DNA of 64,000 nt from Pectobacterium peruviense (GCF_002847345.1 NZ_LXFV01000011.1:124001-188000), one strand, 5' to 3'; counted from the first letter of the stretch, positions 19,557 to 31,088 are shown. The notes: generated by a model not told the origin, from the letters alone. A program made the numbers and translations.

Positions 19557-21617
19557 ATGTTCAAATTCCCCCCACTAAGCAGCAAGGTGCCCGTTCTGCT
19601 GCACGGTGCTGACTATAATCCTGACCAATGGCTAGACAACCCAGAGGTACTGGAAAAAGACATTGAGATGATGAAGCAGACCCAGTGCAACGTCATGTCC
19701 GTGGGCATTTTCAGTTGGTCTGGGATTGAACCGGAAGAAGGTCGCTACGAATTTGGCTGGTTGGACAGCATCCTCAACACGCTGTATGCCAATGGGATCT
19801 TCGTTTTTCTGGCAACACCCAGCGGTGCTCGTCCAGCCTGGCTATCGCAAAAATACCCGGACGTGCTGCGCGTGGGTAGCAACCGTGTACAGGCGCTGCA
19901 CGGCGGTCGCCACAACCACTGCCTGAGTTCGCCGAATTATCGCGAAAAAGTAAAACAAATGAACACCCAGTTGGCAAAACGCTACTCGCACCATCCTGCG
20001 GTGATCGGCTGGCATATTTCCAACGAATACAGCGGCGAGTGCCACTGTGATACCTGCCGCAGCACTTTCCAGAGCTGGCTGAAAGCACGCTACGGCACGA
20101 TAGACGCGTTGAATAAAGCGTGGTGGAGCACCTTCTGGAGCCACACCTACACGGACTGGTCGCAGTTGGAGCCGCCGTCACCGATTGGTGAAGTTTCTAT
20201 TCACGGCCTGAATCTGGACTGGAAACGCTTTAACACCTCACAGGTTAGTGATTTCTGTGCCGCAGAAATTGCGCCGCTAAAAGCCGAAAACCCGTCTCTG
20301 CCAGCCACGACGAACTTCATGGAATATTTCTATGATTACGACTACTGGCAGTTGGCGAAGGTGATCGACTTTATCTCCTGGGACAGCTACCCGCTGTGGC
20401 ATAACGAGGAAGATGACTGCACGCTGGGCGCCTATACCGCGATGTATCACGATCTGATGCGCACGCTGAAAGGTGGAAAGCCCTTCTACCTGATGGAATC
20501 AACGCCGAGCCTGACCAACTGGCAGCCGATCAGCAAGCTGAAAAAGCCAGGTATGCACATTCTGTCTTCGCTTCAGGCGGTCGCACACGGTTCAGACTCC
20601 GTTCAGTATTTCCAGTGGCGTAAGAGCCGCGGTTCCGTCGAGAAATTCCACGGTGCCGTCGTCGATCATGTCGGGCATATCAACACCCGCGTTGGGCGCG
20701 AAGTACAGGAGTTGGGTGACATACTCAATAAACTCGCCCCTGTTGCAGGCAGCCGAGTCGACGCGAAAGTCGCTATCATTTTCGACTGGGAAAGCCGCTG
20801 GGCGATGGATAATGCTCAAGGGCCGCGCAATGCAGGGCTGTTCTATGAAAAAACCGTCACTGATCATTATCGGACGTTTTGGGAACAGGGCGTGGCGGTG
20901 GACATCATTAACGCCGATGTCGACCTCAGCGGTTATCAGGTCGTGATTGCACCGATGCTCTACATGGTGCGCGATGGCTTTGCCGAACGCGTCGATGCTT
21001 TCGTCAAACAAGGTGGCCGCTTCGTCACTACCTACTGGTCTGGTGTCGTTAACGAAACCGATCTGTGCTACCAAAACGGTTTCCCTGGCCCACTTCGTCC
21101 TATCATGGGGATCTGGGCGGAAGAAATCGACGGGCTGTACGATCATGAAAGCAACAGCATCAGCGGTCTGGACGGTAATGAACAGCGTCTGGTTGGCCCG
21201 TATCAGGTCACCCATCTGTGCGAACTGATTCATCTGGAAGGCGCGCGGGCGCTGGCGACCTATGACAGCGATTTCTATGCCGGGCGTCCAGCCGTTACGG
21301 TCAATGATTATGGCAAGGGTCAGGCCTATTACATCGCGTCGCGCAACGATCTCGCCTTCCAACGTGATTTCTTCACCACGCTGATACAAACGCTAGATCT
21401 ACCGCGTGCGCTGCCAACCGATCTGCCTTACGGCATTGTCGCCCACCGTCGCGATGACGGAGAAAGTGAGTTTATCTTCGTTCAGAACTACACGGCAACG
21501 CCGCAGCAAATTACGCTACCCGCCGCCTACGAGGAAATGACCACGGGCAGCACGCTTTCAGGGTCTATCGACCTGTCAGGCTACGGCTGTCGGATTCTCC
21601 GCCGCGCGCTACAGTAA
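19557..21617 (+). CDS. ganB: Beta-galactosidase GH42 (exogalactanase GanB)
   Basis: Releases galactose from imported oligogalactans in the cytoplasm. Its 686 residues lack a signal peptide. The GH42 barrel begins LLHGADYNPDQWLDNPEVLEKD. The acid/base is Glu157 (WHISNEYSGE) and the nucleophile Glu314 (FYLMESTPS). The Cys162/164/167 cluster matches the GH42 zinc site. A beta-galactosidase trimerisation domain follows from about residue 405. AGGAG at 19543-19547 supports the start. It is the last enzyme gene of the gan operon and supplies galactose to GalK. Confidence 0.95.
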   Translation: MFKFPPLSSKVPVLLHGADYNPDQWLDNPEVLEKDIEMMKQTQCNVMSVGIFSWSGIEPEEGRYEFGWLDSILNTLYANGIFVFLATPSGARPAWLSQKYPDVLRVGSNRVQALHGGRHNHCLSSPNYREKVKQMNTQLAKRYSHHPAVIGWHISNEYSGECHCDTCRSTFQSWLKARYGTIDALNKAWWSTFWSHTYTDWSQLEPPSPIGEVSIHGLNLDWKRFNTSQVSDFCAAEIAPLKAENPSLPATTNFMEYFYDYDYWQLAKVIDFISWDSYPLWHNEEDDCTLGAYTAMYHDLMRTLKGGKPFYLMESTPSLTNWQPISKLKKPGMHILSSLQAVAHGSDSVQYFQWRKSRGSVEKFHGAVVDHVGHINTRVGREVQELGDILNKLAPVAGSRVDAKVAIIFDWESRWAMDNAQGPRNAGLFYEKTVTDHYRTFWEQGVAVDIINADVDLSGYQVVIAPMLYMVRDGFAERVDAFVKQGGRFVTTYWSGVVNETDLCYQNGFPGPLRPIMGIWAEEIDGLYDHESNSISGLDGNEQRLVGPYQVTHLCELIHLEGARALATYDSDFYAGRPAVTVNDYGKGQAYYIASRNDLAFQRDFFTTLIQTLDLPRALPTDLPYGIVAHRRDDGESEFIFVQNYTATPQQITLPAAYEEMTTGSTLSGSIDLSGYGCRILRRALQ

Positions 21618-21658
21618 AGCTCATGCTTGTCAGTTAAGCATCGCAATACTGAGGGGCA

Positions 21659-21718
21659 ACGGTGATGGATGTTTCGACGAAACCTCATCACCGTGTGTCG
21701 CCTAACAGTAATGTTAGG
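21659..21718 (+). other. Two stem-loops after ganB
   Basis: A long hairpin at about 21659-21693 has ACGGTGATG against CATCACCGT around an inner GTTTC/GAAAC. It is followed by CCTAACA-GTAA-TGTTAGG (21701-21718), a perfect 7-bp stem with a tetraloop. Neither has a T run, so they may separate ganB from the EIIB gene by processing rather than simple termination. Confidence 0.6.
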
Positions 21719-21769
21719 TGAGCGGCATTATCATACGCACGCTGATAAACAAACGAAGAGGTGACTACG

Positions 21770-22111
21770 ATGGGCAAGATTCACAATTTTCGGAAATTGT
21801 TCGCATCAATGTTGGGTAAGCAAATTACCGAGATTGAAATCGCTTCACCGCTAGACAAAGAGAATTTGCAGCAGTTGGTGAACGCCTTTGGCGGCAAAGA
21901 AAATATCGTCAGTCTGGATGCCTGCATTACCCGACTGCGGGTCGAAGTCCACAGCCTGCGTCTGGTCAACAGTGACAGTCTGCAAAAGCTGGGTGCTATC
22001 GGCGTGATTATTGTCGGTCATCAGGTGCAGGCTATTTTCGGCACCCAGTCAGATAACCTGCGGCGCGAACTGGCGGCCTGGTTTGAAGACGACGGCGCAG
22101 AGGCACACTAA
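21770..22111 (+). CDS. Stand-alone PTS EIIB domain protein (glucose family)
   Basis: A 113-residue protein that is essentially one PTS EIIB domain of the glucose/GlcNAc type. The phosphorylation-site signature is intact: Cys52 in [12 protein letters not shown]. The rest follows the EIIB pattern ([18 protein letters not shown]). No EIIC or EIIA is encoded nearby, so it cannot transport alone; it may serve as a phosphorylation-dependent regulator or an accessory B domain. The ATG at 21770 has GAGG nine bases upstream; a GTG at 21761 overlaps that site. It lies 152 bp after ganB on the same strand. Confidence 0.85.
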   Translation: MGKIHNFRKLFASMLGKQITEIEIASPLDKENLQQLVNAFGGKENIVSLDACITRLRVEVHSLRLVNSDSLQKLGAIGVIIVGHQVQAIFGTQSDNLRRELAAWFEDDGAEAH

Positions 22112-22200
22112 CGACACGTTTTCGTCCCGATCGGTGACCAATTCTGATCTGTCACGCAGGGCAGCCGACGGGCTAAAAACGGTGAAACGCATTAAGCCAT

Positions 22201-22232
22201 CCCGCTAACGGACACAACACGCCCGTTAGCGG
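22201..22232. terminator. Hairpin between convergent EIIB gene and dld
   Basis: CCGCTAACGG pairs with CCGTTAGCGG over about ten base pairs around an ACACAACACG loop. It sits between convergent genes and lacks a strong T tract. Confidence 0.55.
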
Positions 22233-22242
22233 CATCAGCTAT

Positions 22243-24000
22243 TTAATGGTTAGTGTGGTGCTCTTCACAGCCGGTACAGCCCCAGTTTTTCAGCTTGGTG
22301 GTTTTGCCTATTCCTGGGTTCAGGCTATTGGTAGGATCGCTGTTCTGATAAAACGCTTTCAACTGGGGTTTAGCCTGATAGAGATGACCAACATTGTGCT
22401 CTGCCGGATATTCCGCCCCACGCTGATCGAGTAAGGCCAGCATTCTCTCTTTCAGTTCATGAACATCCACGCCTTTCTTCACAATATAATCCTGATGGAA
22501 GACATGGCACATGAAGTGGCCGTAATACAACCGATGCACCAGCATATCGCTAATATCCGCCGGTAAATGCTCGAACCATTCACGGTCGTTACGCCGCAGA
22601 GCGATGTCCAGAGCCAGGATATTTTCCACGTCATTGCTGTGTACTGCATGGTAACGGATCGCGGCTCCCGCTGCTGCGAAGCGATGCAGAAAGGCCTTCG
22701 CACCTTCTTCCGGCGTACAGACAAAAAACTCGCCGTCGGCATCATGAAAATATTCTTCCAGCCAACGATGTGCTTCATCAATGCCGTCTCCCGCCATTTT
22801 CACCATCAAATGGTGTTCGAAACGGTCACGATACGTTTTCATCCGCGCCGGTAGATGAGAAGGCAGCAAGCGGCCGAGAAACTGCATGGTACGATCAACA
22901 AGATGCGGCGGAAGGAAAGGCACTTTGCTAAAGATCGCGTCCATCTGCCCTTTCAGGTTGAAAAATAAGGGCAATTTATCCGTACCCAGTTTATCGATCA
23001 TCATAAACGTATCTTTGCCGTATGTTTCGGCGATATCGAATATATCGCGGTGCATATACTCGCCCGCCACCGGCAGATTTTTAAAATCTGCGAGCATATG
23101 ACGGCGTAATTCCGTCAATACCTGCGGCTGATTAGTCCCAATATAAAAAACCTGTTGGGATTTTTCCGCCGGAAACGTATCCAGACGCACGGCAAAAATC
23201 GACAGTTTTCCTGCACAGCCAGCGGCCTCAAATAAGCGGCGCTCATCAGCGTTAAAGCGCGACGGCGTGTCTGCATCTACATCCCGCACACGTTCAATAT
23301 AGTCGTGGTCAGATGCCTGACGCTCGTCATAAATCACGTCCTTCGCGTCATACTGTTGCGATTCCAAACGGGTCAGGATCGCTTCCGGCGTATCACCCAA
23401 ATTGATTCCCAGATGGTTGATCAGCTCTACCTGACCTTGCTCGTTAACCCGGCCGTAAAGTGCCATTTCGGTATAGGCTGGGCCACGATGAACCAAAGAA
23501 CCACCGGAGTTATTGCAAATTCCCCCAATCACCGATGCGCCAATACACGAAGAGCCGATCACAGAATGCGGTTCACGCCCAAGCGGTTTCAATACGCGCT
23601 CAAGATGCCACAGAGTACTTCCCGGCAGCGCTACAACCTGTCGTCCTTCATCCAGCAGTTGAACGCTATCCAAGCGCAGGGTATTGATGATCACGATTTC
23701 CCGATCGTAATCATTACCGCTCGGGGTAGAACCCTCAGTTAACCCCGTATTAGCGGCCTGCATCAGCACGATACAACCCGCTTCAATACTGGCTTTAAAT
23801 ACCTGCCACTGCTCAAGTAGCGAAGCAGGAAAAACCACCGCCAGCGCCTCCCCGCTACCTGAACGAAAGCCTTTGCGATAACGCTCTGTTTTATTTTTAT
23901 CGGTTAAGATGTGGGGCTTACCGACAATGCGGGTTAGCGTTCTGATAAGATCGTGAGAATCAATGGAAATGCGACTTTCTGAGGTTACATCGTCCTTCAT
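22243..24000 (-). CDS. dld: Quinone-dependent D-lactate dehydrogenase
   Basis: A peripheral inner-membrane FAD enzyme that oxidises D-lactate to pyruvate and feeds electrons to the quinone pool. It has 585 residues. The N-terminal FAD (PCMH) domain covers about 40-215, with SSCIGASVIGGICNNSGGSLV. The membrane-binding and cap region (VDRTMQFLGRLLPSHLP) and the C-terminal H-rich block (YYGHFMCHVFHQDYI) match E. coli Dld. It ends in CTGCEEHHTNH. It is a single gene transcribed towards the gan cluster. Confidence 0.95.
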   Translation of the reverse strand: MKDDVTSESRISIDSHDLIRTLTRIVGKPHILTDKNKTERYRKGFRSGSGEALAVVFPASLLEQWQVFKASIEAGCIVLMQAANTGLTEGSTPSGNDYDREIVIINTLRLDSVQLLDEGRQVVALPGSTLWHLERVLKPLGREPHSVIGSSCIGASVIGGICNNSGGSLVHRGPAYTEMALYGRVNEQGQVELINHLGINLGDTPEAILTRLESQQYDAKDVIYDERQASDHDYIERVRDVDADTPSRFNADERRLFEAAGCAGKLSIFAVRLDTFPAEKSQQVFYIGTNQPQVLTELRRHMLADFKNLPVAGEYMHRDIFDIAETYGKDTFMMIDKLGTDKLPLFFNLKGQMDAIFSKVPFLPPHLVDRTMQFLGRLLPSHLPARMKTYRDRFEHHLMVKMAGDGIDEAHRWLEEYFHDADGEFFVCTPEEGAKAFLHRFAAAGAAIRYHAVHSNDVENILALDIALRRNDREWFEHLPADISDMLVHRLYYGHFMCHVFHQDYIVKKGVDVHELKERMLALLDQRGAEYPAEHNVGHLYQAKPQLKAFYQNSDPTNSLNPGIGKTTKLKNWGCTGCEEHHTNH

Positions 24001-24070
24001 AGCGGTCTGTCCTGTTAATTAATTTAACAAGTACGATAAAAAGACTCGTATTCAAAAAACGTTCTATTTA

Positions 24071-25036
24071 TTAGTAACGACTTGCGCGGTTCAGTAGCTC
24101 AATATCTTCTACTGGCAACACCAGCCGCGTCGCGCTTGCCAGCTCAGCGACCTGCTCCAGCGATGTCGCACTGGCTATCGGAGCAGTAATGCCTGGACGT
24201 GCAATTAGCCATGCCAGCGCGACCTGCGATGGCGTCGTCTGATGCGCATTCGCCACGCTATCCAGCGCTTCCAAAATAGTGCGACCGCGTTCGTTCAGGT
24301 ATTTTTCTACCACCCCCTGCCCACGTGCACTTTTTGATGCATCCTTCGGCTGACGATACTTGCCTGACAAAAATCCGCTGGCCAGCGAATAATAGCTAAT
24401 GACCCCGATCCCTTGCTCACGCACCAGCGGTTCCAGCGCAGCCTCATACCCTTGACGATCGTACAAATTGTATTCCGGTTGCAACGTTTCATAACGCACC
24501 AGATGATTGGCTTTACTGACCTTCAGCGCTTCCGCCAGACGCGCCGCACTGTAGTTGGACGCCCCAATCGCACGGACCTTCCCCTCTTGAATCAACGCAT
24601 CAAACGTGGCCAGCGTTTCTTCCAGCGGCGTATCTTTGTCATCAGTATGTGCCTGATAGAGATCGATGTAGTCAGTTTGTAAGCGCTGTAATGAAGCCTC
24701 AACCGCCTGTCGAATATAGCGAGGAGACAGTCCTTTCTTGCCATCGCCCAAATCCATCCCGACTTTGGTGGCGAGAATGACGTTGTCGCGCTGACCGCTT
24801 TTTTTCAACCAGTTGCCGATGATCGTTTCAGATTCACCGCCTTGATTGCCGGGTGCCCAGCGCGAATAAACATCCGCGGTATCAATGAAATTCAACCGAT
24901 GCGCCACCAGTGCGTCCAGCAAACTGAACGACGTCGACGCATCAACCGTCCAGCCAAAGACATTACCGCCGAACGAGAATGGCGGAACTACAATTCCTGA
25001 ACGTCCAAGCTCGCGTGTAGTATTTGATACTGACAT
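24071..25036 (-). CDS. Aldo/keto reductase
   Basis: A probable NADPH-dependent oxidoreductase of the AKR superfamily with a TIM barrel. Catalytic residues are visible: Asp52 and Tyr57 in NFIDTADVYSRW, Lys in LATKVGMD and His in LYQAHTDD. The coenzyme segment GITAPIASATSLEQV lies near the C terminus. The ATG at 25036 (MSVSNTTREL) has GGAGAG upstream; a GTG at 25042 is in frame but overlaps it. The substrate cannot be inferred. It is a single gene between dld and nupC. Confidence 0.88.
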   Translation of the reverse strand: MSVSNTTRELGRSGIVVPPFSFGGNVFGWTVDASTSFSLLDALVAHRLNFIDTADVYSRWAPGNQGGESETIIGNWLKKSGQRDNVILATKVGMDLGDGKKGLSPRYIRQAVEASLQRLQTDYIDLYQAHTDDKDTPLEETLATFDALIQEGKVRAIGASNYSAARLAEALKVSKANHLVRYETLQPEYNLYDRQGYEAALEPLVREQGIGVISYYSLASGFLSGKYRQPKDASKSARGQGVVEKYLNERGRTILEALDSVANAHQTTPSQVALAWLIARPGITAPIASATSLEQVAELASATRLVLPVEDIELLNRASRY

Positions 25037-25091
25037 AATCACTCTCCTTTTGAATCATGCAGAAAACATCACGAAGAATACACGCCAATCT

Positions 25092-25115
25092 GCCACTTAA
25101 AATATGACGGGTATA
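25092..25115. repeat. Fragment of the 'gacgggtata' palindromic element
   Basis: ACTTAAAATATGACGGGTAT resembles the right terminus of the repeats at 42628-42900 and 44467-44592 (GAAGTATGACGGGTATA). Only one end is present, so this is a remnant in the aldo/keto reductase-nupC gap. Confidence 0.45.
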
Positions 25116-25287
25116 TGTGGAATAAGAATAATGAATGAACAGAAAGGCGCAAATAACGAGACGTGGCATTTAGTTTAGATAAAATCCCAAGGTATAATTG
25201 TTTTTTTGTGTCTTTCCTCTCATTTTTAGTGCACGCGTTACATAAAATGACGTGGAAAATTTGGCCTGCCTCATATTTGGAGCACAC

Positions 25288-26484
25288 ATGTCCTTGTCCC
25301 ATATTGCGCAATTTATTCTGGCGCTGGTTGTTGTTACGGCGCTGGCGCTGCTTGTCTGCCGCGATCGTAAAAGCATTCGTATTCGTTTCATTATTCAGCT
25401 ACTCGTCATCGAAATTCTGCTCGCTTACTTCTTCCTGTACTCAAACGTTGGGTTAGGTGTCGTCAAAGGGTTCGCCGCAGTCTTCGACAAATTACTCGGA
25501 TTTGCAGGCCAAGGGACGGACTTCGTATTCGGTGACATGGTGAATAGTGAGAAGAACCTGATTTCCTTCTTCTTCAAAGTGCTCTGCCCTATCGTCTTCA
25601 TTTCCGCGCTGATCGGTATTCTGCAACACATTAAAGTGCTGCCCTTCATTATCCGCATCATTGGTACGGTTCTGTCCAAAGTGAACGGCATGGGTAAACT
25701 GGAATCCTTTAACGCGGTCAGTTCACTGATTCTCGGCCAGTCCGAAAACTTCATTGCCTACAAAGATATCCTGGGCAAGATGTCCGAAAAACGCATGTAC
25801 ACCATGTCTGCGACTGCCATGTCCACCGTCTCGATGTCCATCGTCGGTGCGTATATGTCTATGCTGGATGCCAAATTCGTCGTTGCCGCGCTGATTCTGA
25901 ACATGTTCAGTACCTTCATCGTGCTGTCGCTGATTAACCCCTACAAAGTCGGCGAAGAGCAGGAATTGCAGTTGGGTACTCTGCATGAAAATCAGAGCTT
26001 CTTTGAAATGCTGGGCGAATACATTCTGGCAGGCTTCAAAGTCGCCGTTATCGTCGCCGCCATGCTGATCGGCTTCATTGCCCTGATTGCCGCAGTCAAC
26101 GCGGTTTTCAGTGCCATTTTTGGCGTCAGTTTCCAAGAAATCCTTGGCTACGTGTTCTACCCGTTCGCCTGGATCATGGGTATCCCGTCTCATGAAGCCC
26201 TTCAGGTTGGTAGCATCATGGCAACCAAACTGGTTTCTAACGAATTTGTCGCGATGCTGGAACTGCAAAAAGTGGCAGGCGAACTGTCTCCGCGCAGCGT
26301 GGGCATTCTGTCTGTGTTCCTGGTGTCCTTCGCCAACTTCTCGTCCATCGGTATTATTGCTGGTGCGATTAAAGGTCTGAACGAGCAACAGGGCAACGTA
26401 GTTTCCCGTTTTGGCCTGAAACTGGTTTACGGTTCCACACTGGTGAGCATCCTTTCCGCCGCTATCGCCGGTCTGGTGCTATAA
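25288..26484 (+). CDS. nupC: Nucleoside:H+ symporter NupC
   Basis: A concentrative nucleoside transporter (CNT family) in the inner membrane. Its 398 residues form about nine hydrophobic segments, with the family blocks [32 protein letters not shown] and CNT-type [11 protein letters not shown]. It is highly similar to E. coli NupC along its length. ATG 25288 (MSLSHIAQF) follows TTGGAG; the longer frame from 25252 adds 12 unrelated residues. Confidence 0.96.
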   Translation: MSLSHIAQFILALVVVTALALLVCRDRKSIRIRFIIQLLVIEILLAYFFLYSNVGLGVVKGFAAVFDKLLGFAGQGTDFVFGDMVNSEKNLISFFFKVLCPIVFISALIGILQHIKVLPFIIRIIGTVLSKVNGMGKLESFNAVSSLILGQSENFIAYKDILGKMSEKRMYTMSATAMSTVSMSIVGAYMSMLDAKFVVAALILNMFSTFIVLSLINPYKVGEEQELQLGTLHENQSFFEMLGEYILAGFKVAVIVAAMLIGFIALIAAVNAVFSAIFGVSFQEILGYVFYPFAWIMGIPSHEALQVGSIMATKLVSNEFVAMLELQKVAGELSPRSVGILSVFLVSFANFSSIGIIAGAIKGLNEQQGNVVSRFGLKLVYGSTLVSILSAAIAGLVL

Positions 26485-26516
26485 CGCTTCATCGTGTTAT
26501 AAAATTCTCATCTCAG

Positions 26517-26548
26517 TCCGGCAGTCTTACGCTGCCGGATTTTTTTTC
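26517..26548 (+). terminator. Terminator after nupC
   Basis: TCCGGCAG (26517-26524) pairs perfectly with CTGCCGGA, followed by eight T. Confidence 0.92.
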
Positions 26549-26730
26549 CTACAAACCCTGACACATCTTCCATATTTCCTTCATTTTTGTCCGGCATCCA
26601 CTGTTTAAACTAGTAAAATGCGGCCACTGGTCCAATAACGTGCTGGGTATGATAGCCAATGCACTCGCAGCGTGAAGAATGACAAAGAGATCATACTTAC
26701 CGCGCAACCTGGAGAGAGTAATCCATCACT

Positions 26731-27966
26731 ATGAATGCCAAACGTATCCGAGGCCTGCTGATACTTGCCGCCGTTATCGCTATTGCCGTGCTGATCTGGC
26801 GCCATTTTACCCAGACGACGCCTGCCGCCTCCGGCACGAGTGAACAACACGCCACTCGTACGTCACATTCGGGAAATAGTGCCAGTACCGGCGGACGCCG
26901 CGCTGCCATGCGAACGCTGGCTCCGGTGCAGGCTGCGCTGACGCAATCTGCCTCCGTACCTTATTATCTCTCTGGTTTAGGCACAGTGACGGCGGCCAAT
27001 ACCGTGACGCTACGCAGTAGGGTGAACGGGGAATTGATGGCGCTACACTTTCAGGAAGGGCAACAGGTTAAGGCTGGCGACCTTCTGGCGGAAATCGACC
27101 CGCGTCCTTTTCAGGTTGAGTTGACACAAGCACAGGGCCAGTTGGCAAAAGATCAGGCCGTACTGGCTAACGCCCGACAGGATTTAGCGCGCTATCAGCA
27201 ACTGGTGAAAACCAATCTGATCTCACGCCAGGAGCTAGATTCGCAGACCGCCACCGTTCGTCAGGCAGAAGGCTCGATAAAAGCCGATGAAGGTGCCGTA
27301 GCCAGCGCACAGCTTCAGTTGGATTACAGCAAGATCACCGCCCCTATCAGCGGTCGGATAGGGTTAAAACAGGTCGATGTGGGCAATTACATCACCAGCG
27401 GCGACACCAATGGCATTGTCGTGATTACGCAGACGTACCCTATCGATGTGGTCTTTACCGTACCGGAAGCGGAAATCTCTACGATTCTGAATGCGCAAAA
27501 ATCAGGCCAGCCGCCTGTGGTGGAAGCCTGGGATCGCGCCAATCAAAAGAAACTCTCGCAGGGTATTCTGTTAAGCATGGATAACCAGATCGACACCACC
27601 ACGGGCACGATCAAGCTCAAGGCGCGTTTTGACAATCTGGATGATGCTCTATTCCCGAACCAGTTCGTGAATATCCGCATGAAGGTCGATACGCTGAAAA
27701 ATGCCGTCGTCGCCCCTTCCGCCGCCGTACAAATGGGGAATGAAGGCCGCTTCGTCTGGATTCTGAATGATAAGAACGAAGTCAGTAAGCGTCAGGTAAC
27801 TACGAGCATCCAATACGGTCAGTTGGTTGTTGTTACCGCTGGGCTAGACGCCGATGTTCAGGTCGTGACTGACGGCATCGACCGCCTGACCGAAGGCGCG
27901 AAAGTGGAAATCGTTCCCTCAGCGTTGACGGAGAAAACGCCCGCTATCGCTGGGGAGAAATCCTGA
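26731..27966 (+). CDS. mdtA: Efflux membrane-fusion protein MdtA
   Basis: Periplasmic adaptor of the MdtABC RND efflux pump. Its 411 residues start with a single N-terminal hydrophobic segment (about residues 5-24, [19 protein letters not shown]). Lipoyl halves ([20 protein letters not shown] and [20 protein letters not shown]) flank an alpha-hairpin at about 125-190. A beta-barrel follows. The stop overlaps the mdtB start (TGATG). It is first of mdtABC, upstream of baeSR; BaeR is the known activator of this operon in E. coli. Confidence 0.96.
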   Translation: MNAKRIRGLLILAAVIAIAVLIWRHFTQTTPAASGTSEQHATRTSHSGNSASTGGRRAAMRTLAPVQAALTQSASVPYYLSGLGTVTAANTVTLRSRVNGELMALHFQEGQQVKAGDLLAEIDPRPFQVELTQAQGQLAKDQAVLANARQDLARYQQLVKTNLISRQELDSQTATVRQAEGSIKADEGAVASAQLQLDYSKITAPISGRIGLKQVDVGNYITSGDTNGIVVITQTYPIDVVFTVPEAEISTILNAQKSGQPPVVEAWDRANQKKLSQGILLSMDNQIDTTTGTIKLKARFDNLDDALFPNQFVNIRMKVDTLKNAVVAPSAAVQMGNEGRFVWILNDKNEVSKRQVTTSIQYGQLVVVTAGLDADVQVVTDGIDRLTEGAKVEIVPSALTEKTPAIAGEKS

Positions 27967-30900
27967 TGCAGGATAACGTTCCAGCCAGCGGTGGCGGGCC
28001 GTCTCGCCTGTTTATTCTGCGACCGGTCGCGACCACGCTGCTGATGATCGCCATTCTGCTGGCTGGTATTATCGGCTATCGGGCGCTGCCGGTTTCCGCG
28101 CTGCCCGAGGTCGATTACCCGACGATACAGGTTATTACCCTGTATCCCGGTGCCAGCCCCGATGTAGTGACCTCAGCGATTACCGCGCCGCTCGAGCGGC
28201 AGTTCGGCCAGATGTCTGGACTAAAACAGATGTCGACGCAGAGCGCAGGCGGCGCATCCGTCATCACGCTTCAGTTCCAGCTTGAGCTATCGCTGGACGT
28301 CGCCGAACAGGATGTGCAAGCAGCCATCAATGCGGCAAGCAATCTGTTGCCGAACGATCTGCCCTACCCACCAACCTACAGCAAAGTAAATCCGGCGGAT
28401 CCGCCGATTATGACGCTGGCCGTCACCTCCAGCGCCATGTCGATGACGCAGGTGCAGGACATGGTAGACAACCGCATCGCGCAGAAAATCTCGCAGGTGG
28501 CAGGCGTCGGGTTGGTGTCGTTAGCCGGTGGTCAACGTCCAGCCGTGCGAGTAAGACTGAACGCGCCAGCGCTGGCGGCCTACGGCCTGACCAGCGAAAC
28601 GATTCGCACCGCGATTACCGCGGCCAATGTGAATTCCGCCAAAGGTAGCCTGGATGGTCCGACGCGTTCGGTAACGCTCTCCGCCAACGATCAAATGAAA
28701 TCCGTTGATGATTATCGCAAGCTGATTGTCGCGTGGAAGAATGGCGCACCAGTGCGGCTTCAGGATGTCGCCACTATTGAGCAAGCCGCCGAGAATATTT
28801 ATCTTGGTGCCTGGGCAAATCGGCAACAGGCGATCATTATCAACGTTCAGCGCCAGCCGGGTGCCAACGTCATCACAACCACGGACAGCATTAACAAGAT
28901 GCTGCCTGCGTTAAAAGCCAGCCTGCCGAACTCCGTCGAGGTCGCCACGCTGACTGACCGCACCACCAGCATTCGCGCCTCGGTGAAAGACGTCCAGTTC
29001 GAGCTGCTGCTGGCGATTGCATTGGTCGTGATGGTGATTTACCTTTTCTTGCGTAACGCCGTCGCTACGCTAATCCCAAGCATTGCCGTACCGCTGTCGC
29101 TGGTTGGCACCTTTGCCGCCATGTATTTTCTCGGTTTTTCCATCAATAACCTGACGCTGATGGCACTCACCATCGCCACCGGTTTCGTGGTGGACGATGC
29201 CATCGTAGTGATTGAAAACATCGCCCGCTATATCGAAAAAGGGGAAAAACCGCTTAATGCGGCGTTGAAAGGCGCGGGAGAAATTGGCTTCACCATTATT
29301 TCACTGACGTTCTCCCTCATTGCCGTTTTGATTCCGCTGCTATTTATGGGCGATATCGTCGGACGCCTGTTCCGCGAGTTTGCCGTCACGCTAGCGGTAT
29401 CTATCCTGATTTCCGCCGTCGTGTCGCTCACGCTCACCCCGATGATGTGTGCGCGGATGCTGAGCCATCAGTCGCTGCGTAAACAGAACCGCTTTACCCG
29501 CGCCAGCGAGCGTTTCTTCACGCGTCTGATTGATGCCTACGGCACGTGGCTGCGTAAAGTACTGAATCATCCGTGGCTGACACTCAGCGTTGCGCTCGGT
29601 ACGCTGCTGCTGACCATCCTGCTCTATATCTGGATCCCGAAAGGCTTCTTCCCGATACAGGATAACGGCATTATACAGGGCACCGTGCAGGCACCGCAGA
29701 CGGTCTCGTTCAGCAATATGGCCGACCGCCAACAGCGTGTTGCGTCCATCATCATGAAGGATCCGGCGGTGGAGAGCGTGTCCTCATTCATCGGCGTTGA
29801 CGGTACCAACGCGGCGCTGAACAGTGGGCGACTGCAAATCAACCTGAAACCGCTCAATGAACGTAGCGAACGCATTCCAGAGATCATTACTCGCCTGCAA
29901 CAGCAAACCGCACAGATTCCCGGCATTCAGCTGTATCTGCAACCGGTGCAGGATCTCACCATCGATACCCAAATTAGCCGCACGCAGTACCAGTTTACGT
30001 TGCAGGCGATGTCGCTGGACGAACTGAGCGTCTGGGTGCCGAAGCTGATGACCGAGTTGAAAAAGCTGCCGCAGCTAGAGGATGTCAGCAGCGACTGGCA
30101 AGACGGTGCCGCGGTCGCCTATGTCAACGTCAATCGCGACAGCGCCAGCCGTCTGGGCATTACAATGTCGCAGGTTGACAGCGCGCTGTACAACGCCTTC
30201 GGTCAGCGGTTGGTTTCCACCATTTATACGCAGGCCAGTCAGTATCGCGTGGTGCTGGAACACGATACGACCAATAACACCGGGCTGGACGCGCTAAACG
30301 ACGTGCGCCTCATCAGCAACGACGGCGGTACGATTCCGCTCAGCAGCATTGCCACCATTGAAGAACGTCAAGGGCCACTGGCGATCAACCATATCGACCA
30401 GTTCCCGTCGACGACGATCTCTTTCAACGTCACGAAAGGCCATGCGCTGGGCGAAGCGGTTGATGCCATCACTCAGGCTGAGCAGCAGATGAATCTGCCT
30501 GCGGATATCACCACCCGTTTTCAAGGAAGTACGCTGGCGTTCCAGTCGGCGCTGAGCAGCACCGTGTGGCTCATCGTCGCGGCGATTGTCGCCATGTACA
30601 TTGTGCTCGGCGTGCTGTACGAAAGCTTTATTCATCCGATCACGATCTTATCTACGCTGCCAACGGCGGGGGTCGGCGCGCTACTGGCACTGATGATGGC
30701 AGGGAATGAGCTGGATGTGATTGCCATTATCGGGATCATCTTGCTCATCGGGATCGTGAAGAAGAACGCCATCATGATGATCGACTTTGCGTTGGCGGCA
30801 GAGCGAGAACAGGGCATGAAACCCTATGACGCCATTTATCAGGCTTGTCTGCTGCGTTTCCGGCCGATTTTGATGACCACTATGGCGGCGCTACTGAGTG

Positions 30901-31088
30901 CGCTACCGCTGATGCTGAGCACCGGCGTCGGTGCAGAGCTGCGCCAGCCGCTAGGTATTTGTATGGTCGGTGGCCTGATCATGAGCCAGATTCTGACGCT
31001 GTTTACCACACCGGTGATTTACCTACTGTTTGACCGCTTAGCGACGCGCTTCCGCCGTGCGCCGCGTCAGGAGGAAGAAACCGAGTGA
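27966..31088 (+). CDS. mdtB: RND efflux transporter MdtB
   Basis: Inner-membrane proton-driven pump subunit (HAE1 family, 1040 residues). It has twelve membrane helices with two large periplasmic loops. Proton-relay residues lie in [12 protein letters not shown] (TM4) and the second half contains [15 protein letters not shown]. In E. coli MdtB and MdtC act together as a B2C heterotrimer for bile salts, novobiocin and similar compounds. It starts at the mdtA stop and ends four bases into mdtC. Confidence 0.96.
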   Translation: MQDNVPASGGGPSRLFILRPVATTLLMIAILLAGIIGYRALPVSALPEVDYPTIQVITLYPGASPDVVTSAITAPLERQFGQMSGLKQMSTQSAGGASVITLQFQLELSLDVAEQDVQAAINAASNLLPNDLPYPPTYSKVNPADPPIMTLAVTSSAMSMTQVQDMVDNRIAQKISQVAGVGLVSLAGGQRPAVRVRLNAPALAAYGLTSETIRTAITAANVNSAKGSLDGPTRSVTLSANDQMKSVDDYRKLIVAWKNGAPVRLQDVATIEQAAENIYLGAWANRQQAIIINVQRQPGANVITTTDSINKMLPALKASLPNSVEVATLTDRTTSIRASVKDVQFELLLAIALVVMVIYLFLRNAVATLIPSIAVPLSLVGTFAAMYFLGFSINNLTLMALTIATGFVVDDAIVVIENIARYIEKGEKPLNAALKGAGEIGFTIISLTFSLIAVLIPLLFMGDIVGRLFREFAVTLAVSILISAVVSLTLTPMMCARMLSHQSLRKQNRFTRASERFFTRLIDAYGTWLRKVLNHPWLTLSVALGTLLLTILLYIWIPKGFFPIQDNGIIQGTVQAPQTVSFSNMADRQQRVASIIMKDPAVESVSSFIGVDGTNAALNSGRLQINLKPLNERSERIPEIITRLQQQTAQIPGIQLYLQPVQDLTIDTQISRTQYQFTLQAMSLDELSVWVPKLMTELKKLPQLEDVSSDWQDGAAVAYVNVNRDSASRLGITMSQVDSALYNAFGQRLVSTIYTQASQYRVVLEHDTTNNTGLDALNDVRLISNDGGTIPLSSIATIEERQGPLAINHIDQFPSTTISFNVTKGHALGEAVDAITQAEQQMNLPADITTRFQGSTLAFQSALSSTVWLIVAAIVAMYIVLGVLYESFIHPITILSTLPTAGVGALLALMMAGNELDVIAIIGIILLIGIVKKNAIMMIDFALAAEREQGMKPYDAIYQACLLRFRPILMTTMAALLSALPLMLSTGVGAELRQPLGICMVGGLIMSQILTLFTTPVIYLLFDRLATRFRRAPRQEEETE

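Noticed and set aside
26560-26730. BaeR box upstream of mdtA
   Set aside because: TTTTTGTCCGGCATCC near 26585 agrees with the BaeR consensus at only about half the positions; not enough to annotate.
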